This document shows positions 18,024-29,346 of a stretch of DNA of 34,710 nt, piece after piece. Numbering within the stretch: the first letter of the stretch is position 1; each line of letters opens with the position of its first letter. Below the pieces are notes generated by a model. The model searched no databases and was not told the origin of the DNA. It saw only the letters and a program-made list of their open reading frames with translations. A program made the position numbers and the translations under genes. Source of the DNA: Bacillus sp. JCM 19041. GTDB taxonomy: Bacteria > Bacillota > Bacilli > Bacillales > Bacillaceae_D. The stretch is taken from NCBI GenBank assembly GCA_001310375.1, contig BAXC01000043.1, positions 1-34,710 on the forward strand, read 5' to 3'.

Positions 18024-18569
18024 ATGAAAGCTTTGCTTGTCATTGATTATACAAATGATTTTATTGCTAGTGATGGTGCCTTAACGGTTGGAAAACCAGG
18101 ACAAGAAATCGAGGTTCCACTATTGGAAAGAGTGCATCAATTTCATCAGAATCAAGACTTAATCGTTTATGCAGTAGATGTGCATGAAGAAGGAGATAAA
18201 CATCATCCGGAGACAGTTTTATATCCACCTCATAATATACGTAATACAAAAGGGAGAGAGCTTTACGGTAAAGTAAGAGAACATTATGAAATGATTAAAA
18301 ATGAGGATCACGTCATATGGCTCGATAAAACGAGGTATTCAGCGTTTGTTGGAACAAACTTGGACTTGTTGTTGCGTGAAAGAGGAATAACAGACGTTCA
18401 TCTTGTTGGAGATGTAACCGATATTTGTGTGCTGCATACAGCTGTGTATGCTTACTCATTGGGATACAAATTGACTATATATAAAGATGCTGTTGCGAGC
18501 TTTGATAAAAGTGGACATGAGTGGGCATTACGCCATTTTGAAAATGCGTTGGGGGCAAAAATTCTATAA
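18024..18569 (+). CDS. pncA: Nicotinamidase (isochorismatase-like cysteine hydrolase)
   Basis: Intact, 181 residues. It hydrolyses nicotinamide to nicotinate in NAD salvage. The catalytic triad is visible: Asp8 in VIDYTNDF, Lys102 in LDKTRYSAF, Cys135 in TDICVLHTA. Metal ligands fall in VDVHEEGDKHHPE. The phrase YPPHNIRNTKGRELYGK closely matches bacillar PncA. ATG 18024 is chosen over GTG 18015 because AAGGAG lies 8 bases before it. An inverted repeat precedes the gene at 17977-17997. Confidence 0.9.
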   Translation: MKALLVIDYTNDFIASDGALTVGKPGQEIEVPLLERVHQFHQNQDLIVYAVDVHEEGDKHHPETVLYPPHNIRNTKGRELYGKVREHYEMIKNEDHVIWLDKTRYSAFVGTNLDLLLRERGITDVHLVGDVTDICVLHTAVYAYSLGYKLTIYKDAVASFDKSGHEWALRHFENALGAKIL

Positions 18570-18571
18570 GA

Positions 18572-18606
18572 AAAGAGGGGCCTTGTTAATAGGCTCCCTC
18601 TTTATT
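18572..18606 (+). terminator. Terminator between convergent pncA and NUDIX genes
   Basis: AGAGGGG-CCT pairs with AGG-CTCCCTCT (one bulge), followed by TTTATTTA. Confidence 0.7.
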
Positions 18607-18621
18607 TAATGTTGAATGAAT

Positions 18622-19240
18622 TTACTTTTTTAATATATCAACGACGAATTGAGACCATGTTTCTAGGCGATCATAGGCTTCTGGTGTGCTTAATTCATCT
18701 AATGTCATCCAGCGCCCTGCAAGTTGGTTCGTTTCCTTCACGGATACTTCTGCATCCTCTTCTAGGTTAAGGACAGATAAAATGCCGATATGGACACGAC
18801 CTACCTCGTTTTCATCATCGTTAATTAAACCAATGGTTTGCATAGATTTTTGCTTTTTGGATCAAAAAAAGTTCTTCATGAAGTTCCCGTTGTGTATTGG
18901 CTTCAAGCATTTCAGTAAAACTAGACGACAGAATTGCATTCATATGCCCACCAAAACCGATGGAGAGTTTTTGATGCAGACGAGATTCTCCTCCGCCTTT
19001 TAAACGTTCATATGAATAGATTTCTGTACCTCTACGAATGACGACGTATGGAATCGGCTGTTTAAAGGCAGTATCTTCCTCCGCGTTGCCACGGCGCATT
19101 TCACTAAAATGGCGATTAATGCGATTCATAATGGTTGCGACTTGTTCATGGCCGCTAACGACCCCTTGAAAAGCGAGAGATTCATTATGAAAAACATGTT
19201 TTCGTGGCGCAACGACAATCATTTCATCCATTTTTCCCAA
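18622..19240 (-). CDS. NUDIX hydrolase-fold protein (one frameshift)
   Basis: About 205 residues after repair. The Nudix box reads GGHMN (10 residues) EMLEANTQRELHEEL, including the metal-binding REXXEE core as RELHEEL. The loop after GGHMN is longer than the standard box. One base too many in the T5 run 18854-18858 (plus strand) breaks the frame; the repaired reading is EELFLIQKQKSMQTIGLINDDENEVG, which returns to the second fragment. The substrate is unknown. The start is uncertain: TTG 19240 has GGGGG 9 bases upstream, while ATG 19231 has GGG at 4. Confidence 0.75.
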
Positions 19241-19258
19241 CGTTTGTTTCCCCCTGTC

Positions 19259-19284
19259 GAAAAAAGCGGTTTTTCTCCGCTTGT
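19259..19284 (-). terminator. Second terminator-like hairpin below nrdF
   Basis: AAGCGG and CCGCTT form a 6-bp stem with a T-rich tract on the minus strand. It lies just above the NUDIX start and may stop read-through from nrdIEF. Confidence 0.5.
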
Positions 19285-19357
19285 CTTAACCTGTTCATTA
19301 TCGTATACACAGACAAGCAAAGCAAGAGGATTTTTTATCTTTGCTTGTGCTGTCCAC

Positions 19358-19391
19358 AAAAAAGCAAGAGCAGATGTTAGGTCTGCTCTTG
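19358..19391 (-). terminator. Terminator of the nrdIEF operon
   Basis: Perfect 10-bp stem CAAGAGCAGA / TCTGCTCTTG with a 7-base loop holding the nrdF stop, then CTTTTTTG on the minus strand. Confidence 0.85.
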
Positions 19392-20381
19392 AGTCACTTT
19401 ATCTTCTTTTGTTGGAAAGAAGAAATCATCATCACGTAATGGTTCAACAGTAGCTTTTTTATAGCCATTCCCTTTCATTGAGAAAAAGTCATGGGATTTT
19501 GTTTTTGTGTTTAAACCATTTAGTACAATCGGATTGATTTCCTCGTCTTCAAAGTATGGTTCAAAGCCTAAGTTCATTAATGCTTTATTCGCATTGTAGC
19601 GAATGAATTTCTTCACATCGTGTGAAAGACCAACTGGATCATACAATTCTTCGGTATAAGCCAATTCGTTTTTATAAAGTTTCTTTAAGAGGTCAATTGC
19701 ATATTCTTGTAGTTCACCTTGTTTTTCTGGTGTTTGTTTGTTGTAAATTTCTTGTGCTAATAAACCGATGTATACACCGTGAATCGCTTCATCTCGAAGA
19801 ATTAAGTTAATGATCTCACCGCTTTGCATAAGTTTACCTTGTCCGTAAAAGTAAAGCGGATAATAAAAGCCGCTGTAGAACAAGAAGCTTTCTAAATAAA
19901 CGGACGCGACCATTGCTTTAAATAGTGATATCTCATCACCAGATTTAATTGATTTATAAATTGAAACGATTGTATCGGCTTTTTTCTGAAGCCGTGGGTT
20001 TTCTTTAACCCAATCAAAGACATCGTTAATTTCTTCTGTTGTAGCAAGAGTGATAAAAATATTTGAATAGGATTTGGCATGAACGGCATTTTCCATCATC
20101 GCCATAAAATTTAAAACGGCTTTGCGCTGGTGTCCTTGCACATGTTCAGCAACAATCGGCATGCCGGTGTTGCCTTGCTCTGTATCAAGAAGAGTCAGGC
20201 CAGCGAGCACTTTCATATACGTATCTTTTTCAGCAGGTGAAAGGTACTTCCAAGTGAGGAGGTCGCCATTTAAGGCAACTTCCTCTGGAAGCCAAAACTG
20301 CTTTACATTTTGGTTATAAAACATTTGTGTGAAATCATCTTCATGTTTCGACCAGTTGGCCGCGTCATATACGTGTGTCAT
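19377..20381 (-). CDS. nrdF: Class Ib ribonucleotide reductase, small (radical) subunit
   Basis: Intact, 334 residues. NrdF houses the dimetal-tyrosyl radical that starts reduction of ribonucleotides by NrdE. Metal-ligand and radical regions are visible: [46 protein letters not shown]. The C-terminal DDDFFFP tail resembles the peptide that docks on NrdE. ATG 20379-20381 with AAGGAG 7 bases upstream is preferred over GTG at 20387. It follows nrdE by 35 bases. Confidence 0.93.
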   Translation of the reverse strand: MTHVYDAANWSKHEDDFTQMFYNQNVKQFWLPEEVALNGDLLTWKYLSPAEKDTYMKVLAGLTLLDTEQGNTGMPIVAEHVQGHQRKAVLNFMAMMENAVHAKSYSNIFITLATTEEINDVFDWVKENPRLQKKADTIVSIYKSIKSGDEISLFKAMVASVYLESFLFYSGFYYPLYFYGQGKLMQSGEIINLILRDEAIHGVYIGLLAQEIYNKQTPEKQGELQEYAIDLLKKLYKNELAYTEELYDPVGLSHDVKKFIRYNANKALMNLGFEPYFEDEEINPIVLNGLNTKTKSHDFFSMKGNGYKKATVEPLRDDDFFFPTKEDKVTQEQT

Positions 20382-20416
20382 AAGCACTCTCCTTATTTAA
20401 AATCCCAATGAAACGC

Positions 20417-22873
<2,457 letters not shown>

Positions 22874-22925
22874 TTTGTCACAACTCCAGTTTCGTTTGCT
22901 ATGATTTTAAATCAATGTAGTAATA

Positions 22926-22941
22926 CTACCACATATGGTAG
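22926..22941. promoter_or_regulatory. NrdR box 1 (weaker)
   Basis: CTACCACATATGGTAG has 6-base inverted arms and an ATAT core. It fits the NrdR consensus only partly, but its centre is 32 bases, about three helical turns, from box 2, and it covers the -10. Confidence 0.5.
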
Positions 22942-22963
22942 CTAATAAACATCATAAAATCAA
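22935..22963 (-). promoter_or_regulatory. Promoter of nrdIEF
   Basis: TTGATT (22958-22963), 17-base spacer, TACCAT (22935-22940) on the minus strand. Each hexamer matches consensus at four of six positions. Both are covered by the NrdR boxes. Confidence 0.5.
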
Positions 22964-22975
22964 TATATTGATTTT
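22956..22975. promoter_or_regulatory. NrdR box 2 (strong)
   Basis: AAAATCAATATATTGATTTT is a perfect 20-base palindrome. Its centre CAATATATTG matches the NrdR core CwAtATaTwG exactly, and it overlaps the -35 of nrdIEF. Confidence 0.7.
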
Positions 22976-22982
22976 ATCCCCA
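22974..22982 (+). promoter_or_regulatory. DnaA-box-like TTATCCCCA
   Basis: One mismatch to TTATCCACA, directly next to NrdR box 2. Confidence 0.3.
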
Positions 22983-23027
22983 ACCTGTGCACAAACGCAG
23001 AAAAACAGGTATTAGCAGGGCTGGTGT

Positions 23028-23036
23028 TGTGGATAA
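23028..23036 (-). promoter_or_regulatory. Perfect DnaA box upstream of nrdIEF
   Basis: TGTGGATAA is the exact complement of TTATCCACA, about 70 bases upstream of the nrd promoter. Confidence 0.45.
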
Positions 23037-23059
23037 CTAATATATAACGTTTTTTCGAC

Positions 23060-23092
23060 AAAAAAAGGCGTCCCGCTAAAAGCAGAACGTCC
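23060..23092 (-). terminator. Terminator of the SGNH-like gene
   Basis: GGACGTTCTGCT and AGCGGGACGCC pair over 11 positions with one bulge and G-U pairs, followed by seven T on the minus strand. Confidence 0.75.
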
Positions 23093-23146
23093 ACTATTAT
23101 AACGAAATATAGAGAAATGAAAAGGAAATAAACCTATCACGTAAGC

Positions 23147-23929
23147 TTATGAATCAATAAAAAATTCAAGAAATGCACCTGCCCAAAGCTCTTGACCTGC
23201 ATTATTAGGTCGACCATTTTCTAAATATGTTTCGCGAGCTTGAATGTCCTCTGGCCATGCATCCCAATGATCAAAGTAATCAACGGCTAATGAATGCGCG
23301 TTTTCATTTAATGTGGCAATTTGTAATGGATAAAAACTAGCTTTTCCAATTGGGTTTGTAGGTACTAAAATAATTTCTACAGATGGTAGTTCTAAAGTAA
23401 GCTGATCAAAAAAAGTATTTAAATTATCAACCGATTGTTGTGGTTGAATGGTTACAGCGGAACTATTATCATTTAAAGTTAACGACTCTGCAATAATAAT
23501 AGTCGGTTCTTTTTCAATAATTTGTTTAATCCAAAAGTCGTCCAACTCTTCGGTACTTGTATCGTTATCAATAAGAATGACATCATGGTTAATCGTTAGT
23601 GGGGCAATCAGGTTATTTGTTTCATCCATAACAATTTCAGGCCATCCTGGACCATCCTGCGCGCTAACTAGAGAATTAGATCCAAAGAAGACAATTTGGT
23701 GTTTTTGATTATAATCTGAACTTAAAAGCGAACCTAGCCATCCGTCCGAATAAAAATCGGTGCTGTCTGCGATTTCTCCCTCTTCATCACCAGAAGAAGT
23801 AGATGCATTCCTTGGTTCAGCCGAATTTTCAGCGATTCCGGCAATCTGTTGTTGATAATACAGGCTGCTAAGTATAATACCTGCTATCATGAGGCAGACA
23901 AGCAACGGGAATATGGTTTTTTTCAACAA
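23147..23929 (-). CDS. Membrane-anchored SGNH/GDSL-like protein, possibly inactive
   Basis: Intact, 260 residues. An N-terminal anchor (TIFPLLVCLMIAGIILSSLYY) and an acidic Ser-rich linker precede a Rossmann-like domain with the SGNH layout: IVFFGSNSLVS where GDS is expected, EKEPTIIIAESLTLNDNSS in the block III region, and a C-terminal NGRPNNAGQELWAGAFLEFF. That last block normally reads DGxHPNxxGxxLWA, so the catalytic His appears replaced by Arg. Many SGNH proteins in polysaccharide loci are O-acetyl esterases or transferases. It is divergent from the glycosyltransferase at 24141, so a polymer-modifying role is likely but inferred. Confidence 0.6.
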   Translation of the reverse strand: MLKKTIFPLLVCLMIAGIILSSLYYQQQIAGIAENSAEPRNASTSSGDEEGEIADSTDFYSDGWLGSLLSSDYNQKHQIVFFGSNSLVSAQDGPGWPEIVMDETNNLIAPLTINHDVILIDNDTSTEELDDFWIKQIIEKEPTIIIAESLTLNDNSSAVTIQPQQSVDNLNTFFDQLTLELPSVEIILVPTNPIGKASFYPLQIATLNENAHSLAVDYFDHWDAWPEDIQARETYLENGRPNNAGQELWAGAFLEFFIDS

Positions 23930-24140
23930 AAAGACATCCCTTCCATCAAAATTCTACATCCTATTATAGCCATCGTTTTTGCACATAGAAAGAGAAAACG
24001 AAAAATAATTCATTATTTTTTATCTATTTATGTCATTAATAACAATCCTTTAAGAAAAAGAGATTTCTAATTTACTTATCGGTTGCTTTCGGGTAGTATG
24101 AAGACCATTCTTAACTGTATAAAAAAAAGGGGATCAGTAG

Positions 24141-25170
24141 ATGAAGGAACAAGTAAAGCAAGCAGTCCCCCCACACCTGTCTATATTGCTTGTTATTAGA
24201 AATGAAGAGCCCTATATTGCAGGATTGCTTGATAAATTACTAAATCAGAAAAGACAAGGTTTTACGATGGAGTTAATTGTTGTTGATGGACAATCAACTG
24301 ATAAGACTGCTTCAATTGTTAAGATGTATAGTGAAAAAAATACGCAAGTTCAGTTGCTTGAAAACCCAGGAAAGACCTTACCCATTGGATGGAACATTGG
24401 CATAAAGCATGCAGTTGGAGATTATGTCCTTCGCATTGATGGCCATACAACAATTCCTGATGACTTTTTAGAACAATATGCAACTGTCATAAAGAAAAAT
24501 CCTGAAGCAGATGTGGTAGGAGGAATTATTCATTCACGTGGCGAGGGGAAGCAAGGCAAAGTAAACGAGTATGTGTACTCTCATCCATTTGGAGTAGGTA
24601 ACTCAAAGTTCAGGACCTTGAAGGAAAACATTGGGAGGGGTATGTTGACACCGTTCCGTACGGGGCATACAAGCGAGAAGTGTTTGATGAAGTGGGCTTA
24701 TTTGAAGAACGATTAAAAAGAAATGAAGACATTGAGTTCCATAAGCGAATGCGTGATGCGGGTAAGACGTTTTATCTCTCAACATCCATCGCCTCTACTT
24801 ATTTTGTAAGACCTACCCTTAAGGGATTGATTGATAAATCATTAGGGGATGGAATGTGGAACATCATCGCTAACAGGTTACGCCGGGAGCATTAGGAACA
24901 CGCCATAAGGCGCCTTTATTTGCTTTTGTAATGGGACTTATATTGCTTATATTAGCCTTGTTTTCAAGCTATGCGGCTATCTTTTTTTTCATAGTTGTAG
25001 CATTGTACGCTGGTTTGAACGCAACAGCTTCATTTGGTTATGCCAAAAAGGAAGGAATACGCTATTGGCCACTCTGTATGCTGACATTTTTTATTTTACA
25101 TTTTTTTCGAGGGTTTGGTTCGTTTAAAGCTTTCCTTACAGCAGCTTATTGGAGGAAAGCAAGTAGGTAA
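24141..25170 (+). CDS. GT2 glycosyltransferase, ExoA-like, with C-terminal membrane segments (two frameshifts)
   Basis: About 343 residues after repair. The GT-A part shows LSILLVIRNEEPYI, LIVVDGQSTDKTASI and the DxD-like RIDGHTTIPDD. The middle frame supplies GYVDTVPYGAYKREVFDEVG and the base-site NEDIEFHKRMRDAG. The third frame supplies VTPGALGTRHKAP and two hydrophobic helices. Breaks lie in 24615-24642 and near 24876. The layout matches the ExoA family (succinoglycan-type chain extension). It probably adds a sugar to the lipid-linked intermediate primed by the next gene. The first gene of the plus-strand surface-polymer locus; its own terminator follows. Confidence 0.8.
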
Positions 25171-25184
25171 TACCAGTATTTGTG

Positions 25185-25214
25185 AAAGCTCTTTCTTTTT
25201 TGAAGAGCTTTTTT
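25185..25214 (+). terminator. Terminator after the ExoA-like gene
   Basis: AAAGCTCTT and AAGAGCTTT form a 9-bp stem followed by a T run to 25214. Confidence 0.75.
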
Positions 25215-25347
25215 GTGTGAAAAATGATGTAACAATTTAGAGAGCTGTGGATTTTTCACTTAAGTTCAAGGTACACAAAGACTTTCTTATAGTCTTATGA
25301 TAAAATGATCGTTAGATTGAAACACTATGAAACTAGGAGTCATGCTC

Positions 25348-26906
25348 ATGCCAAATATGATCCCAAATCGAACGGCTCGTGGATTAACGATGATCGTCGA
25401 TTTAATAATAATTATTCTTTCGTATGGTCTTGCATTTTTAATATTCCAAGAGCAAATGACTCCAAAAAACTACGATGCTTTTGGATCGGTGTTGCCTTGG
25501 ATTTTAGTCATTAGCGTGCTGTTTCTCGGGATATATGAATTAGATCGACTTATTCAATATGATATATGGGATATTATTAGGAAGCTTGTTATTTCAGTGA
25601 CATTTATTTTGTTGTTGACGATGACAGTCTCTTTCTTTTTTCGAGAATTTGCGATGCCGCGCTCAGTTTTGCTAGCTGCTCATTTCATTGCATTTGTACT
25701 ATTATTTGTGTGGAAATCGGCTTATACAAAGTACAGTCAACTTTCACGCAAAGGAAAAGTTATGTTCATTGGTAGTGAAAAAGAATTTGAGGAGATGGAA
25801 CATAGTCTGGCTCATTCTTATCAAAAAGCAGCTACGTGAGATGGTATGACAAACGCGAATCACTAGCACAGCTTAAAGTACAAATCAATCAATACAACGT
25901 TGTCTTTTTTGGATCAGAGCTTGAAGAAGAAAAAAAAGACCGCTTAATGTTTCATGCAATGAAAAAAAAGAAATTGGTCTATGTTGTTCCAAAAGTAAAC
26001 GACATGCTCTTGATGAATACGTCTGTGACAACAATGGATGATACGATGGTTATGCAAGTAAAGCCTTTTACGCTAACGCTTACTCAGCTTTTAATAAAGC
26101 GTGCTGTCGATATTGCAGCTTCAATTATCATGCTCATCGCTACGATGCCCGTCATGCTTATTGCTGCAATTGGTATTAAGATAGAAGATCGTGGACCTGT
26201 TTTCTTTAAACAAGAGCGCCTCGGTAAAAATCATCAACCGTTTAATATATTGAAGTTCCGGTCGATGGTTATTGATGCTGAATCAAAAACAGGACCAACA
26301 TTAGCGAAGTCTGGTGATACAAGAATTACAAAAATGGGTCGTTTTATCCGGAAAACGAGAATTGATGAATTGCCTCAGTTGTTAAATGTATTAAAAGGAG
26401 ATATGTCTTTAGTTGGTCCCAGACCAGAAAGGGATTTCTTCGCTGAAAAATTCCAACGGGAAAACAAATGGTTTAATTACCGTCATGCAGTAAAACCTGG
26501 TATTACTGGGTATGCGCAAGTGATGGGGAAGTATACAACAAACGCAGATAAAAAGTTGAAATTTGACCTTCATTATATCCGAAACTATTCCTTTTGGTTG
26601 GATTGTACGATATTAATGCAAACGATTCTTGTTGTCATTAATAAGGCAAAGTCAGAAGGGGAGGAAGCACCTAAGAAGAAGAATGATAAAAAGTTCCTAT
26701 CTTACACGGAAACAGGAAAGCCATTAATAGAAATTCCTTCCCCACATACAGGTACTGTAATGTGGGGATGTCTGTTTGTTTGCAAAGGGGTTACTTACAG
26801 AAATGATAAAACGATTAAAAAAGCTAGATGTCGTCCGCAAAATGTCAGAAGCAGCCTTTGTTTTGGCTTCGAAATTACCGGTTCGAAAAAGACTTGTTAT
26901 GTTTGA
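25348..26906 (+). CDS. Polyprenyl-phosphate sugar-1-phosphate transferase, WcaJ/WbaP type (frameshifted, 3' end uncertain)
   Basis: This membrane enzyme transfers a sugar-1-phosphate to undecaprenyl phosphate, the first step of polymer assembly. The N-terminal half has about four membrane helices. The C-terminal catalytic domain has KRAVDIAASI, FFKQERLGKN, LKFRSMVIDAE, IDELPQLLNVLKGDMSLVGPRPE and TGYAQVMG. ATG 25348 has AGGAG 8 bases upstream. One A is missing in the A5 run 25823-25827 (KSSYVRWYDKRE restored). The frame runs on through a hairpin and 104 bases into the next gene. A second indel is likely; a TAA in the neighbouring frame at 26725-26727 would be a natural end. Confidence 0.85.
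26739..26768 (+). terminator. Hairpin after the sugar transferase
   Basis: TCCCCACATACAG pairs with CTGT-A-ATGTGGGGA (13 bp, one bulge). Only a loose T-rich stretch follows, so it may be an attenuator or processing site rather than a full stop. The open frame of the sugar transferase crosses it, which supports an unseen frameshift upstream. Confidence 0.5.
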
Positions 26907-28022
26907 GAGTTTTTCAGGAAAACAATATAGTTGTAACCCTCGGGCAATTTATGAGTACATGAAAGAGAACAATCCCGAATACGAGCTTGTTTGGAGTGTT
27001 AATAAAAAGCATAAAGCAGAATTCAAAAAAAATGGAATCCCTTACGTTGAACGGTTAAGTGTAAAATGGTTTCTATTTATGGCAAGATCAGCATATTGGG
27101 TGACGAATAGTCGGATGCCTAATTGGGTTAAGAAGCTAAGCACACAACATACGTGCAGACATGGCACGGAACCCCTTTGAAAAAATTGGTTGCGGATATG
27201 GATGAAGTACGGATGCCTGGAACAACAAAAGAAAAATATGTAAAGAACTTTCATAGAGAAGCGCTGAACTGGGATTATTTAATTTCACCAAATGCGTATT
27301 CTACAGCTATTTTCAAACGTGCATTTAATTATTCTAATCGCATTCTGGAAACAGGATATCCTAGAAACGATATGCTTGTACTGGGTAATAATGAAGAAAC
27401 AATTAATAAAATCAAGCAGAAATTTAATATTCCCATTGAAAAGAAGGTACTGCTTTACGCTCCAACTTGGCGGGATCACCACAACAACGGTCCTGGTTTT
27501 TATCATTTTAATATGCAGCTGGATATAGATGCTTTTAAGCAAGCTTTTTCAGATGAATATGTTCTGTTATTAAGGATGCATTCCTTTATAAGTGATAAAC
27601 TAGCCATTGAAGAAAATGATTTTGTGAGAGATGTGTCTGCTTATTATGATATCAATGAGCTTTATTTAATTTCTGATATGCTGATTACGGATTATTCGTC
27701 TGTCTTTTTTGATTATGCCATTTTAAATAGACCAATTTTGTTTTTTGCATACGATTTAGATGAATATCGCGATGATATTCGTGGATTTTATTTTCAACTG
27801 GAAAAGCAGGCTCCAGGTCCTGTTGTTAAAACAACAACGGAATTAATTGAAGCAATAAAAGAGTTCAAACAAGTTGAGAATGGGGCGTTCACTGCATTCT
27901 CATCGCAATTTTGCTCATTGGAAGATGGTCAAGCAGCAAAACGAGTTGTGGACGAGTTATTTGGAGAAAGCAAAGGAGTGGGCACTAGAGATGGAGAAAC
28001 GAATTGCTGCCACTTGGTTTGA
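26803..28022 (+). CDS. CDP-glycerol glycerophosphotransferase, TagF/TagB-like (one frameshift)
   Basis: About 406 residues after repair. Family motifs are the catalytic TWHGTPLKKL, WDYLISPNAYSTAIFKRAF, GYPRND, YAPTWRD and MLITDYSSVFFDYA. It adds glycerol phosphate from CDP-glycerol to a lipid-linked acceptor at the inner membrane face. One base is missing near 27136; restored it reads KKPKHTTYVQTWHG. ATG 26803 is chosen although AAAGGGG is 12 bases away; a TTG at 26776 is the alternative. It lacks the N-terminal GT2 domain of its paralogue at 29347 and may be the TagB-like primer enzyme. Its 3' end overlaps the next gene by 32 bases. Confidence 0.85.
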
Positions 28023-28739
28023 TACGAAAGATATCACTCAGTTACGTGAAAAATCCCAGGCCTACAGTACAAAGGAAGACTTGTGGTCTTGGTATGTTTT
28101 GCGACGGTTATCAATCTTTGTGACTGTCTTATTTATGAAATTACGCCTTAGTCCGAATAGCATTAGTTGGATGAGTGCATTTTTCGTTGTTTTTTCAGGC
28201 TTTTGGCTGCTTCAAGCAACACCAATTTCATATATTATTGCTTTCTTTTGTTATAATATCGGTTATTTATTTGATTGTGTTGACGGTGAAGTGGCAAGGC
28301 TGACAGGCAAAACATCTAAAAAAGGGTACTTTATTGATTTGCTAATTCAAGGAGCGACATTGCCTGTGTTTTTGGCGATGCCCTAACGTTACTCGTCATA
28401 TGGGAGCGGTTATTGCTTAGCCCTGTCGAACTTGGAGTACTTTATCTAGCGGTCACGCTTGTGATCATGGCATTGTTTGTGCCGATTGCTTACCAATTGA
28501 CAAACGCAAGTCAAGTAAACGAAAGAGACCCGATAAATAAAATACGTACGAAGTCATTTATTTTTGAGCTAGCTGGTGTGGTGCTTGGCTTGCCAGGCTT
28601 CTTTCTGGTGCTATTTTTACTAACACTAGGGACAGTGATTACAGGTTTCCTTATTCAGCCTATTTATATTCTTGTTTTCCTTTTGATTATGGCATTAAAA
28701 GTAGCGCTACGATTTGTTATAACGGTACGTAGTTTTTAA
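27991..28739 (+). CDS. CDP-alcohol phosphatidyltransferase family protein (one frameshift)
   Basis: About 249 residues after repair, with five or six membrane helices. The family motif DCVDGEVARLTGKTSKKG is followed by YFIDLLIQ. The fourth acidic position, usually Asp, is Gln here. Enzymes of this family move a phospho-alcohol from a CDP-alcohol to a second alcohol. In this locus CDP-glycerol from TagD is the obvious donor, which is inference. One T is missing in the T5 run 28369-28373; restored it reads LPVFFGDALTLLVIWERLLL. ATG 27991 follows AAAGGAG at 13 bases and lies inside the previous gene. Confidence 0.75.
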
Positions 28740-28779
28740 GGAATGTCCAAGAAATTACAAAATGATTGGCCCGAAAATA

Positions 28780-28788
28780 TGCTATACT
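28780..28788 (+). promoter_or_regulatory. Extended -10 promoter before tagD
   Basis: TG-C-TATACT fits the extended -10 form; no good -35 is seen. It predicts a leader of about 70 bases before tagD. Confidence 0.4.
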
Positions 28789-28862
28789 GGCTCAGACGAA
28801 AAGTTATATTAGATCACTTATAAGATAGAGAAAAATGGTAAATAAATTAGGAGGGAAATCCG

Positions 28863-29260
28863 TTGAAAAAGGTAATTACGTATGGAACGTTTGATCTGCT
28901 TCATTGGGGCACATCAATTTATTAAAGAGGGCAAAGGATCTAGGTGATTATTTAATTGTGGCGATCTCATCGGATCAATTTAATGCAATAAAAGAAAAAG
29001 AAGCTTACCACAGCTTTGAAAATCGAAAAATGATTCTGGAAGCAATTCGTTATGTAGACGAAGTGATTGCTGAAGACAACTGGGAACAAAAAGTTGAGGA
29101 CGTACAAAAGCATGGTATTGATGTGTTTGTTATGGGAGATGATTGGGAAGGGAAATTTGATTTCCTAACCGAATACTGCGATGTTGTTTACCTACCGCGG
29201 ACAGAAGGAATTTCTACAACAAAGATCAAGACAGAGTTGTTTGAGGCGAATAAAGGTTAG
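28863..29260 (+). CDS. tagD: Glycerol-3-phosphate cytidylyltransferase (one frameshift)
   Basis: 132 residues after repair. It makes CDP-glycerol from CTP and glycerol 3-phosphate, the donor for the two TagF-type enzymes nearby. The N-terminal YGTFDLLHWGHINLLKRA contains the HxGH motif, and the C-terminal RTEGISTTKIK is the second signature. One G is missing in 28906-28909, which creates a false stop after WGTSIY. The TTG start at 28863 has GGAGGG 9 bases upstream. A terminator-like hairpin follows. Confidence 0.92.
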
Positions 29261-29281
29261 TAGTGTTTTTATACAAATTGG

Positions 29282-29327
29282 GGACTCCATACTACATGAT
29301 GTTGAGTGTGGGGTTCATTTTATTTTT
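29282..29327 (+). terminator. Terminator or attenuator after tagD
   Basis: GGACTCCATACT pairs with AGTGTGGGGTTC over 12 positions (three G-U), followed by ATTTTATTTTT. It separates tagD from the GT2-TagF gene. Confidence 0.7.
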
Positions 29328-29346
29328 AAGAAGGGTGTTATGATAC

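Noticed and set aside
19109..19453. Plus-strand 114-residue frame over the NUDIX/nrdF junction
   Set aside because: Covers two terminators and two antisense genes; no domain.
22974..23036. Chromosomal origin of replication
   Set aside because: Only two DnaA-like boxes, no box cluster, no dnaA/dnaN neighbours; better seen as possible regulatory sites.
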